10,474 nucleotides of DNA, from the NCBI GenBank assembly GCA_964603025.1, contig CAZRTO010000046.1:1-10474 (forward strand), given 5' to 3'. The DNA comes from CALFCX01 sp964603025 (GTDB lineage: Bacteria > Margulisbacteria > WOR-1 > JAKLHX01). The stretch's first letter is position 1. Each line of letters starts with the position of its first letter. The notes beneath the pieces were generated by a model. The model made no database searches. It had not been told where the DNA came from and was given only the letters and a program-made list of their open reading frames with translations. The translations under genes were made by a program, and so were the position numbers. Shown one piece after another: positions 1 through 6,088 of this stretch.

Positions 1-16
1 AAAACTTGCATTGAAG

Positions 17-1153
17 TTATCTTCTTGTGCGCTGGGGCCTCTCGAGTATATCTATCCTGACCCGTACTATCCCCTGTCCGATAAGGCCTATCGATTCCGC
101 GGCGGCCCTGGAAAGGTCGATTATCCGTCCCGCTATGTACGGTCCGCGGTCGGTTATCCTGACAAGCACGCTTTTATTATTGTCGAGCCTGGTAACAAGC
201 ACCTCGGTGCCGAACGGGAGTGTTTTGTGCGCCGCGGTGAACTCGTTCATGTCATAGCGTTCTCCGCTCGCGGCCGTGCGTCCGTGAAAAAAGCCTCCGT
301 ACCATGAAGCGATCCCGTACTGCGTGAAAACGCTCCTGGCGGTCTCCACGGAGAACGGGTCGGCGCCGAAAGCGCTCCTCATCCTGTTGGCCCGATCGAG
401 CGTTGCCGACCAATAGTCGCTGCCGGTCGCCGGATCTTCTTCCCTGCGGACCAGGGACAATACCGAACTCCCGAGCTTGATGCCGTATTCGTTGTTCCTG
501 TTGATCGCGGGCCTTATATCCTCTCCCCCCAGACCTTTGGATATCTCTTCTTCCATCACAAGCGCGATCTCTCTGGCCGTGTCATAAGCTGACAGATCGG
601 GGTCCGTCTGGGATATCCTCATCACCACCCTGCCGTCCACCACGACCTCGGCCTTGTCGCCCCATTTGCTTTTGCGGACCTCGATATCGTGGCCGCGGAG
701 CCTTTCCGCGCGTATCACTTCGTCGATGGAGGCCTGCGGCAGCAGAGGCTCTCCAAACGACCACCTCAACCGGTTGGCCCAATTGTAGGCGATGAGAAGA
801 GGAGGCATATAAGTATTGCGGGTGTCGTCGGGCTCGACAGAAAGCACTTCCACGCTGCATATAAATACCGAGGCCCCTTTTTCGGTAGATACCGGCTCGG
901 CTGAACCGGCACAAATGCCGCGGTCAAGCAGCATATTTATGGCCGACACGGCTTTTTCCACCCTGTCGAACGCCTGTTCGCCCGCGGAAGAAGGGGCGTA
1001 AAGACGCAAAGACACCTTGCCGTTGATCATAACGGCCGCGGCTTCCCTGTTTGTCCTGCCGAAAACGCGTACCGGCTGCACATCAAAATGTCCGGCGCCG
1101 GACACGCCGGTCAACAGAAAAAATAACAGTAGAAGAGACAAATGTTTTTTCAT
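17..1153 (-). CDS. rlpA: Septal-ring lytic transglycosylase RlpA-family protein with duplicated N-terminal domain
   Basis: This 378-residue exported protein ends in a double-psi beta-barrel (about residues 278-371) typical of RlpA, which cleaves glycan strands lacking stem peptides in some bacteria. Visible motifs are ASWYG (282-286), FHGRTA, AAHKTLPFG with the likely catalytic His309, DRGPY with Asp335, and RIIDLSRAAA. Residues 1-20 form a signal peptide (KK, then a leucine/phenylalanine core). There is no lipobox cysteine, so it should be soluble in the periplasm, unlike E. coli RlpA, a lipoprotein. Residues about 39-147 and 168-272 are two copies of one domain: VMINGKVSLRL/VVVDGRVVMRI and ANRLRWSFG/ANRMRSAFG lie exactly 129 residues apart. 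I do not know that domain's function; it loosely resembles periplasmic N-terminal regions of some MscS-like channels. It follows ispF by 13 bases with no clear Shine-Dalgarno and is the last complete gene of the operon. Confidence 0.88.
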   Translation of the reverse strand: MKKHLSLLLLFFLLTGVSGAGHFDVQPVRVFGRTNREAAAVMINGKVSLRLYAPSSAGEQAFDRVEKAVSAINMLLDRGICAGSAEPVSTEKGASVFICSVEVLSVEPDDTRNTYMPPLLIAYNWANRLRWSFGEPLLPQASIDEVIRAERLRGHDIEVRKSKWGDKAEVVVDGRVVMRISQTDPDLSAYDTAREIALVMEEEISKGLGGEDIRPAINRNNEYGIKLGSSVLSLVRREEDPATGSDYWSATLDRANRMRSAFGADPFSVETARSVFTQYGIASWYGGFFHGRTAASGERYDMNEFTAAHKTLPFGTEVLVTRLDNNKSVLVRITDRGPYIAGRIIDLSRAAAESIGLIGQGIVRVRIDILERPQRTRR

Positions 1154-1166
1154 GACAGAGGATCTT

Positions 1167-1643
1167 TTATTTGGAAGAGGCCAGCAGACAGACTGACTGA
1201 GCGGATATCGCCTTTCCCTGCCCTACATACCCGAGTCTGTCCTCGGTCTTGGCCTTTACATTAACGCTCGAGGGCGGTAATTTCAGTGTCCTGGCGATCA
1301 GAGAAGCCATCAGATGTGTATAGGGAGCAAGCCTGGGCTTCTGGGCTATTACGATCGAGTCTATATTGACTATCCGGCACTTCTTCTTTTTTATAAGCAC
1401 ACGTACTGTATCAAGCAGCTCAATACTGGATATATCCTTATATTTGGGATCTCCGGTCGGGAAATGTCCTCCTATATCCCCCAGGGCCGCGGCACCGAGG
1501 ATAGAATCTATTATCGCGTGCGTCAGAACGTCCGCGTCTGAATATCCGGCAAGGCCTTTCTTAAAAGGCACCCTCACGCCGCCAAGCACGAGCCGCCGGC
1601 CTTTTACCAGTTTGTGCACGTCCCAGCCTATTCCTACGCGCAT
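1167..1643 (-). CDS. ispF: 2-C-methyl-D-erythritol 2,4-cyclodiphosphate synthase
   Basis: IspF converts CDP-methylerythritol 2-phosphate into the cyclic diphosphate, releasing CMP, in the non-mevalonate isoprenoid route. The 158-residue length is normal for this cytoplasmic homotrimer. Metal ligands appear where expected: Asp8 and His10 in GWDVHK, and His42 in SDADVLTHA. LGDIGGHFP (54-62) and the C-terminal AKTEDRLGYVGQGKAISAQ (131-149), with the CMP-contacting Thr/Glu pair, are also intact. The ATG lies inside the end of tyrS (10-base overlap) and follows GAGG by five bases, which supports this start and suggests translational coupling. The usual partner ispD is not adjacent, so IspD must be encoded elsewhere. 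There is little doubt about the identity. Confidence 0.97.
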   Translation of the reverse strand: MRVGIGWDVHKLVKGRRLVLGGVRVPFKKGLAGYSDADVLTHAIIDSILGAAALGDIGGHFPTGDPKYKDISSIELLDTVRVLIKKKKCRIVNIDSIVIAQKPRLAPYTHLMASLIARTLKLPPSSVNVKAKTEDRLGYVGQGKAISAQSVCLLASSK

Positions 1644-2842
1644 ATCACCCTCGCGAATTTTCTCTTGCCCACGCTCAAAAGTTTTTCCGCGGACAAGTCG
1701 ACAAGCATGTTCTCATCGGCCACTTTTTCTTCATCCAGCTTAACTCCGCCGCCCTTTATCATCCTTTTTGCTTCGCTCACCGAATCGAGCAGCCCCGAAG
1801 CGGCTATCAGCTTTGCCACCTGGATCTTTCCCTGGGGAGCAAGCTCCTTCGGGATCTTGACGAGCGGAATGTTGCCCGGAAGTTTGTTGTCCTTGAAAAC
1901 GGCATCGAATTCTTCCTCGGCTTTTAGCGCCGCCGCTTCTCCGCAGAACCGGGAAACAAATAGCCTGGCCAGACGGCTTTTGGCTTTTTTGGGATGCAGA
2001 CTGCCGTCTTTGAGACCTTTTTCTATTTCTTTCAGCTCCTCTTCGCTGACATCCGTTAGAAGCAGGTAATACTTAAGCATCAGCCCGTCGGGTATGGACA
2101 TGGTCTTTCCGTAAATATCTTTTGGAGTATCGGTAAAACCGATGTAATTGCCGTAGCTCTTGCTCATCTTGAGCGTGCCGTCGGTCCCCTCGAGAAGCGG
2201 CAGGGTGATGATCGTCTGCTGCTGCCTGCCGTAAGCTTTTTGCAGTTCCCTGCCCACAAGAAGGTTGAATATCTGGTCATGCCCGCCCAGCTCCACGTCG
2301 GCGTCAAGCTCAACGGAATCATAACCCTGCATAAGAGGATAAAGAAATTCCACTATGCTTATCTCTCTGTTGTTCCTGAACCTTTCCTTAAAATCCGCCC
2401 TCTCCAGCATTCTGGCCACCGTATACTGGCTCATGAGCTTCATGACCGAGACAAGGTCCATCTTTGACAGCCACGAACTGTTGTAAACTACCTTGGTCCT
2501 TTTGGGATCAAGCACCTTGAATATCTGCGCCTTATAGGTCCTGGCGTTCTTTTCAACCTCTTCCCTGCTCAGCGGCTTTCTGGTCTCGCTCTTTCCTGAC
2601 GGGTCCCCTATCATCCCGGTAAAATCGCCTATAAGGAATATGACTTCGTGCCCCAGGTCCTGGAACGCCTTGAGCTTGCGCAGGACCACCAGATGCCCGA
2701 GATGCAGATCGGGAGCAGAAGGATCCGCGCCGAATTTGACCTTTAGCTTTTTGCCGCTTGAGAGTTTTTTGCGCAGGTCTTCCTCGCCCACGAAATCAGC
2801 GGCCCCTTTTTTCAGCAGTGCTATCTGGGAAGATATGTCCAT
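1634..2842 (-). CDS. tyrS: Tyrosyl-tRNA synthetase (TyrZ/Thermus-like form)
   Basis: This class I aminoacyl-tRNA synthetase activates tyrosine with ATP and loads tRNA-Tyr. The 402-residue chain has the Rossmann catalytic core with the HIGH-type signature HLGH (47-50), the GDFTGMIGDPSG stretch (72-83), the tyrosine-site region QGYDSVELDADVELGGHDQ (172-190) and a KMSKS loop (225-229). A C-terminal S4-like RNA-binding domain spans about 340-400. The sequence pattern matches the branch seen in Thermus and Haemophilus (TyrZ-like) rather than the E. coli TyrS branch. The start codon lies one base after the aroB stop with no obvious Shine-Dalgarno, so it probably depends on coupling to aroB. No T-box leader is present. 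Its place behind aroK-aroB links tyrosine charging with aromatic synthesis. Confidence 0.97.
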   Translation of the reverse strand: MDISSQIALLKKGAADFVGEEDLRKKLSSGKKLKVKFGADPSAPDLHLGHLVVLRKLKAFQDLGHEVIFLIGDFTGMIGDPSGKSETRKPLSREEVEKNARTYKAQIFKVLDPKRTKVVYNSSWLSKMDLVSVMKLMSQYTVARMLERADFKERFRNNREISIVEFLYPLMQGYDSVELDADVELGGHDQIFNLLVGRELQKAYGRQQQTIITLPLLEGTDGTLKMSKSYGNYIGFTDTPKDIYGKTMSIPDGLMLKYYLLLTDVSEEELKEIEKGLKDGSLHPKKAKSRLARLFVSRFCGEAAALKAEEEFDAVFKDNKLPGNIPLVKIPKELAPQGKIQVAKLIAASGLLDSVSEAKRMIKGGGVKLDEEKVADENMLVDLSAEKLLSVGKRKFARVICA

Positions 2843-2843
2843 T

Positions 2844-3965
2844 TTATTTGGCGCCCATCTGTTTGAGCACTTCTCTGACAGCCCTTACGGGAATACGGTC
2901 GCTTATGACAACGGACCCGACCGACCGCGGAAGCACAAAAAGGACCTTGCCGTCCCTTACCTTTTTGTCAAGTATCAGCTTGGCGATGATATCTTCGGCC
3001 TCCAGCCCTTTTAGCGTGACCGGCAGTCCCGCGGCGCTGACAAGAGTTTCGAGCCTCTTTACGGCATCGGTTCTGCACAACTTCATTTTTAAGGCTATAT
3101 TGGCCGCGGCGACCATTCCGACAGCTACGGCCTGGCCGTGAGATATCCCCTTATAGTCCTTCAGGGTTTCCGCCGCGTGGCCTATGGTGTGCCCAAAATT
3201 GAGCACCATCCTGGGGCCTTTTGTCTCTTTTTCGTCGCTTGCCACTACCGACGACTTGATGGCCGCCGAGGAAGCGACTATGCGCTCCCAGACGGCCAGG
3301 AGCTGCTTGAACTCTTTAGGGTCCGTAAGCCTGGGATTCCTGATCCCGACAAGCTGCTTTTCCAGGAAAGAGAACAGCGACGGATCTTTTATCATGCCGT
3401 ATTTGATCACTTCGGCAAGACCGTTCCTGATCTCCTGAGCCGGAAGGGTTATCAGCGCCGACACGTCGGAAAATACCAGCCGCGGCTGGTGAAAAGCCCC
3501 GACTATGTTCTTGGCCTCCTCCAGATTGACGGCGGTTTTCCCCCCGATACTGGCATCCACCTGGGATAGAAGAGTGGTCGGGACCTGGACAAAGTTAACG
3601 CCGCGCATATAAGTGGCGGCGATGAATCCGGCAAGATCCCCTATGACCCCGCCGCCCAGAGAGGCAATAGTACAATCCCTGTGGACCTTGAGATCGAGCA
3701 GTTTGGCGTAGAGTTTTTTGGCCATATCCATGGATTTGGCTCTCTCGCCCGAAGGAACGACGATAATATCCGATCTGAACCCCGACGACCGAAGCGAATG
3801 TTTCACCACGGCCCCGTAAATGCGCGATACCGTCTTGTCGGATATTACGATCACGCGGCCCTTGAGACCAGCGGAAGAGATATGCCTGCCGAGCGCGGGA
3901 AGTATGCCCTGTCCCACGATGATCTCGCTGCTTATGTTCTTAAGGGGCAGACGGATCCTTTTCAT
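2844..3965 (-). CDS. aroB: 3-dehydroquinate synthase
   Basis: AroB cyclises DAHP to 3-dehydroquinate, the second step of the shikimate pathway, using NAD+ and a divalent metal. The 373 residues match the family length. Visible motifs are the NAD-binding GGGVIGDLAGF (104-114), VQVPTTLLSQVDASIGGKT (126-144), GLAEVIKYG with metal ligand Glu185, NFGHTIGHA (His259, with His263 nearby), and SHGQAVAVGM with His276. The N-terminus fits the family pattern, so the ATG at 3963-3965 is the likely start. No Shine-Dalgarno precedes it. Instead a TGCTATAAT extended -10 ends only eight bases upstream, which suggests a leaderless transcript in addition to readthrough from aroK. tyrS follows after one base. 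Confidence 0.97.
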   Translation of the reverse strand: MKRIRLPLKNISSEIIVGQGILPALGRHISSAGLKGRVIVISDKTVSRIYGAVVKHSLRSSGFRSDIIVVPSGERAKSMDMAKKLYAKLLDLKVHRDCTIASLGGGVIGDLAGFIAATYMRGVNFVQVPTTLLSQVDASIGGKTAVNLEEAKNIVGAFHQPRLVFSDVSALITLPAQEIRNGLAEVIKYGMIKDPSLFSFLEKQLVGIRNPRLTDPKEFKQLLAVWERIVASSAAIKSSVVASDEKETKGPRMVLNFGHTIGHAAETLKDYKGISHGQAVAVGMVAAANIALKMKLCRTDAVKRLETLVSAAGLPVTLKGLEAEDIIAKLILDKKVRDGKVLFVLPRSVGSVVISDRIPVRAVREVLKQMGAK

Positions 3966-3973
3966 ACTACAAA

Positions 3974-3982
3974 ATTATAGCA
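3974..3982 (-). promoter_or_regulatory. Extended -10 promoter for aroB
   Basis: On the minus strand this reads TGCTATAAT, a perfect -10 hexamer (3974-3979) with the TGn extension. No -35-like hexamer sits 16-18 bases upstream, which is normal for extended -10 promoters. Only eight bases separate the hexamer from the aroB ATG, so a start at the usual spacing would fall on or just before the start codon. This is a sequence match only. Confidence 0.5.
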
Positions 3983-3991
3983 CGGGCGGGT

Positions 3992-4525
3992 CTAGATATC
4001 GGTTATGGCCGCCGTTACGCCGGCAACGCTGAGCCGGTCCGTGTCAACGGCCCGGTCGCAGACCGACCGGTACAAAGCCTCTCTGTCTTTCATCATTCTT
4101 CTTATCTTTTTCAGCCTCTCCCCCGTATCCGATATGTCCAGCAGAGGACGCTGCTTTAGTTTCCCCAGACGCGCGTTCACGGCATCAGGGGAAGCTTTGA
4201 GCCATACGACGGTGCCGGCCTTTTTTAGCAGAGCCCTGTTCTCCGGACGCAATACTATCCCGCCGCCGCATGAAACAACAAGGCCTTTTTTGCCTTTCAA
4301 GGACCTGAGGGCTTTGGTTTCAAGGCCCCTAAAATGGGCCTCGCCGCTCTCACGGAATATGGTCCGTATCTTTTTTCGCGCCTTCTTCTCTATAAGCGCA
4401 TCGGTGGAGACATATTTCTTTTTGAGTTTTCTGGCGAGCGCTCGGCCTACTGCTGTCTTTCCGGTGGCCATAAAACCGATGAGGATGATGTTGACGTTCT
4501 TTTTTTGCACCCCTAAAATATCCAA
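3992..4525 (-). CDS. aroK: Shikimate kinase
   Basis: AroK phosphorylates shikimate at the 3-hydroxyl with ATP, the fifth step of the shikimate pathway. The 177-residue chain has a Walker A loop GFMATGKT (17-24), shikimate-contacting residues in STDALIE (Asp42), FRGLE (Arg66) and CGGGI (86-90), and a lid arginine in RPLL (Arg126). The first Asp of the usual DTD motif is Ser40 here, an uncommon change next to the magnesium site. The start is TTG at 4523-4525: it has AAGGAG nine bases upstream, whereas the alternative GTG at 4508-4510 lacks such a site. The gene lies 40 bases downstream of tRNA-Arg across a tandem heptamer repeat and is followed by aroB. Identity is firm; the exact start is less so. 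Confidence 0.94.
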   Translation of the reverse strand: MDILGVQKKNVNIILIGFMATGKTAVGRALARKLKKKYVSTDALIEKKARKKIRTIFRESGEAHFRGLETKALRSLKGKKGLVVSCGGGIVLRPENRALLKKAGTVVWLKASPDAVNARLGKLKQRPLLDISDTGERLKKIRRMMKDREALYRSVCDRAVDTDRLSVAGVTAAITDI

Positions 4526-4531
4526 TCCACC

Positions 4532-4559
4532 TTACTCCTTACTCCTAACTACTTACTCC
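4532..4559. repeat. Tandem heptamer repeat carrying Shine-Dalgarno cores
   Basis: On the plus strand the region reads as in-register seven-base units: TTACTCC (4532-4538), TTACTCC (4539-4545), the degenerate TAACTAC (4546-4552) and TTACTCC (4553-4559). A fifth degenerate unit TTAATCT (4560-4566) runs to the tRNA 3' end. On the transcribed strand each perfect unit is GGAGTAA, so three ribosome-binding cores lie in front of aroK, the nearest placed well for its TTG start. The units also carry stop codons in changing frames. Confidence 0.8.
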
Positions 4560-4565
4560 TTAATC

Positions 4566-4639
4566 TGCCCCCGGCGTGATTCGAACACGCGGCCTGCGGT
4601 TTAGGAAACCGTCGCTCTATCCATCTGAGCTACGGGGGC
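4566..4639 (-). tRNA. tRNA-Arg (anticodon CCU)
   Basis: This 74-base gene folds as a complete cloverleaf. The acceptor stem GCCCCCG pairs with CGGGGGC, followed by discriminator A. The D-arm is GCTC/GAGC, the anticodon loop TTCCTAA gives CCU, the variable region has five bases, and the T-arm GCGTG/CACGC closes a TTCGAAT loop. The top anticodon-stem pair is an A-C mismatch (positions 27-43). CCA is not encoded: the discriminator is followed by GATTA, so a CCA-adding enzyme is needed. It would read AGG codons. It lies 40 bases upstream of aroK on the same strand with no terminator between, so it appears to head the aro/tyrS operon transcript and would be cut out by RNase P and 3' processing. 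Confidence 0.96.
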
Positions 4640-4738
4640 ACATGAAGACAACATGATAATTTTACATTAGTTTGGATATCCTATGCAAGTTTAAAGCCGA
4701 GCAGGACGATAAAAGTACATAGAAGGAGAGCAAAACAG
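4640..4738. promoter_or_regulatory. Divergent intergenic region between tRNA-Arg and the ArsR cassette
   Basis: These 99 AT-rich bases separate the leftward tRNA/aro operon from the rightward 88-residue-protein/ArsR cassette. They hold the putative leftward promoter, an eight-base perfect palindrome GGATATCC (4674-4681) and a strong ribosome-binding site AAGGAGAG (4723-4730), eight bases before the plus-strand ATG at 4739. For the rightward promoter I see only weak candidates, such as TTTACA at 4661-4666 without a well-placed -10. The ArsR protein may act here on its own promoter, which is an inference from position. Confidence 0.45.
4659..4688 (-). promoter_or_regulatory. Putative promoter of the tRNA-Arg/aro operon
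   Basis: On the minus strand TTGCAT (4683-4688) and TAAAAT (4659-4664) are separated by 18 bases, a weak -35 and a five-of-six -10. Transcription would begin near 4652, about a dozen bases before the tRNA 5' end. The spacer contains the palindrome GGATATCC. This is pattern matching in AT-rich sequence, so confidence is modest. Confidence 0.4.
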
Positions 4739-5005
4739 ATGACCGAAAACATACATGTGCCCAAGGAAAAATTCCTCATAGATTACTTTGAGAAGAAAAA
4801 AAGCCCCAAAGAGGCAGAGCACGAACATAAAAGGTTCGATGACATATTGAATAAGATCCAGCTAAAAGTGGACAAAAAGGACCTTGAGAGCCTGTCTTCA
4901 ATGCAGCCCGCAGAAGCCGACGCCAAGATAGATTCGCTCACCCCTTCTGAGACGGCGGCGGTAGTAAAAGAGACCGTCGAAAAGCTCCGTTCGGAGAACT
5001 CCTAA
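4739..5005 (+). CDS. Small charged protein of unknown function
   Basis: I do not recognise this 88-residue protein. It is rich in Lys, Glu, Asp and Ser, has no cysteine, no signal peptide and no membrane segment, so it is probably cytoplasmic. Two stretches look helical: about residues 8-45, dense in Lys/Glu/Asp, and about 58-86, where the serine/threonine LTPSET may cap a final amphipathic helix. It is probably a real gene: a strong AAGGAGAG site precedes the ATG, its codons resemble the neighbours', and its TAA is one base from the ATG of the ArsR gene, implying one transcript and coupled translation. It could be a partner or antagonist of the regulator or an unrelated small protein; nothing in the sequence decides this. 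Confidence 0.75.
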   Translation: MTENIHVPKEKFLIDYFEKKKSPKEAEHEHKRFDDILNKIQLKVDKKDLESLSSMQPAEADAKIDSLTPSETAAVVKETVEKLRSENS

Positions 5006-5006
5006 A

Positions 5007-5309
5007 ATGAGACTAATACGTGAAAAATACGTAAAATACCTTGAAGTCCTCGGCAACGAGGAAAGGATGAAGATCCTGGAGCTCCTGTCTAAAAAAGAAA
5101 TGAGCGTGCAGGAGATAAACGGGCATTTCTATGCTTCGCAGCCCACCATCTCCTATCATCTCTCGATGCTGAAGAGCATAGGGTTCATCTCCTGCAGAAA
5201 AAGCGGGAAATACATGTATTATTCTTTCGAAACAGAAAAAGCGAAAAAATACCTGAGATCTTTTGTCAGGGATTTCGCGTATTCACTGGAAGAGATCAAA
5301 AGAAGATAA
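5007..5309 (+). CDS. ArsR-family winged-helix transcriptional regulator
   Basis: This 100-residue protein has the compact ArsR/SmtB winged helix-turn-helix over nearly its whole length. LGNEERMKILELL (15-27) is the typical first helix, SVQEI starts the helix-turn-helix, SQPTISYHLSMLKSIGF (44-60) is the recognition helix, and SCRKSGKYMYYSF (62-74) is the wing. Residues 75-100 should form the C-terminal dimer helix. The classic ELCVCDL metal site is missing and the only cysteine is Cys63 in the wing, so it is probably not an arsenic or cadmium sensor of the standard type; its signal is unknown. It starts one base after the upstream small gene, with GGAG about ten bases before the ATG, and converges on panB. 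Such proteins are usually dimeric repressors that bind their own promoter. Confidence 0.9.
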   Translation: MRLIREKYVKYLEVLGNEERMKILELLSKKEMSVQEINGHFYASQPTISYHLSMLKSIGFISCRKSGKYMYYSFETEKAKKYLRSFVRDFAYSLEEIKRR

Positions 5310-5323
5310 ACCGTCCGGGCGGG

Positions 5324-6088
5324 TCACTCCGGATATCTTACTCCTTCAACATCCTCAATATATCGTCTGACAGCCGAGGATATCACCTCTTTTACGTCGG
5401 CGTACTGCCTGGCAAACCTGGGCACTTTTCCAAGAGTAAGCCCTATAACATCGTTGATGACAAGCACCTGTCCGTCGCAATGGGGTCCGGAACCTATACC
5501 GATAGTCGGCACCGACAAACAGCGGCTAACGCGGTCCGCCGCCGACCTTTCCACGAGTTCGAGGACCAGAGAGAAAATACCGGTCTTTTCAAGGGCCTGT
5601 GCATCGGACAGCAGCATCTCCGCGGCGGAGCCCGTTTTGCCCTTGACGCAAGGGGCAGGATCAGACTGAGGAGTATAGCCTATGTGCCCCATGACCGGTA
5701 TTCCGCGCGCGACAAGCCCTTTTATGATATCGCAATGCAAAACACCCTCGATCTTTACCGCCTCGGCGCCGGCTTCGACAAGAGCGGAAGCGTCGTTGAA
5801 CGCCGTGTCTTCCGAGACAAACGACTTGAGAGGCATATCACAGACAAGCAGGGAATTCTTCACTCCCCTTCGCACCGCGCCCAGATGATGCAGCATATCC
5901 TCGAGGGTGACCGGCAGCGTGTTGTCGTAACCGAGCACGGCGTTGCCGACCGAATCTCCGACCAGCACTATGTCAACCCCGGCCGCGTCGACAAGGGAAG
6001 CGACTGTGGCATCGTAAGCCGTCAGACAGGTTATTTTTTTGCCGTCGGACTTTTTAGCTTGCAGTGAGCGGATAGTTACCCTGGACAT
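5324..6088 (-). CDS. panB: 3-methyl-2-oxobutanoate hydroxymethyltransferase
   Basis: PanB transfers a hydroxymethyl group from methylene-tetrahydrofolate to 2-oxoisovalerate, giving ketopantoate, the first committed step to pantothenate and CoA. The 254 residues are close to the family's usual length of about 260. Conserved elements are TAYDA (23-27), VGDSVGN with metal ligand Asp45, CDMPLKSF with Asp84, VKIEG with Lys112 and Glu114, GHIGYTPQS (134-142), and the catalytic-type Glu177 in LVLELVER. The ATG overlaps the cdaA stop by one base (TAATG), with GGAAG eight bases upstream, so translation is probably coupled. It is the last gene of the right operon and converges with the ArsR gene. panC and panD are not in view. 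Confidence 0.96.
   Translation of the reverse strand: MSRVTIRSLQAKKSDGKKITCLTAYDATVASLVDAAGVDIVLVGDSVGNAVLGYDNTLPVTLEDMLHHLGAVRRGVKNSLLVCDMPLKSFVSEDTAFNDASALVEAGAEAVKIEGVLHCDIIKGLVARGIPVMGHIGYTPQSDPAPCVKGKTGSAAEMLLSDAQALEKTGIFSLVLELVERSAADRVSRCLSVPTIGIGSGPHCDGQVLVINDVIGLTLGKVPRFARQYADVKEVISSAVRRYIEDVEGVRYPE

Noticed and set aside
1..11. Possible start of another minus-strand gene (ATG at 9-11) just after the RlpA-family stop
   Set aside because: Only three codons are visible and the ribosome-site match (AAGAAG) is weak; it cannot be supported from this window.
2843..2870. T-box or other leader upstream of tyrS
   Set aside because: There is one base between aroB and tyrS, so no room for a riboswitch.
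4005..4604. Long open frame on the plus strand opposite aroK
   Set aside because: It runs antisense through aroK and into the tRNA gene, whose antisense gives its C-terminus, so it is not a real protein.
5310..5323. Possible terminator between the convergent ArsR gene and panB
   Set aside because: Only a four-base GC hairpin with one wobble pair (around 5311-5322) and no T-run on either strand; not convincing.
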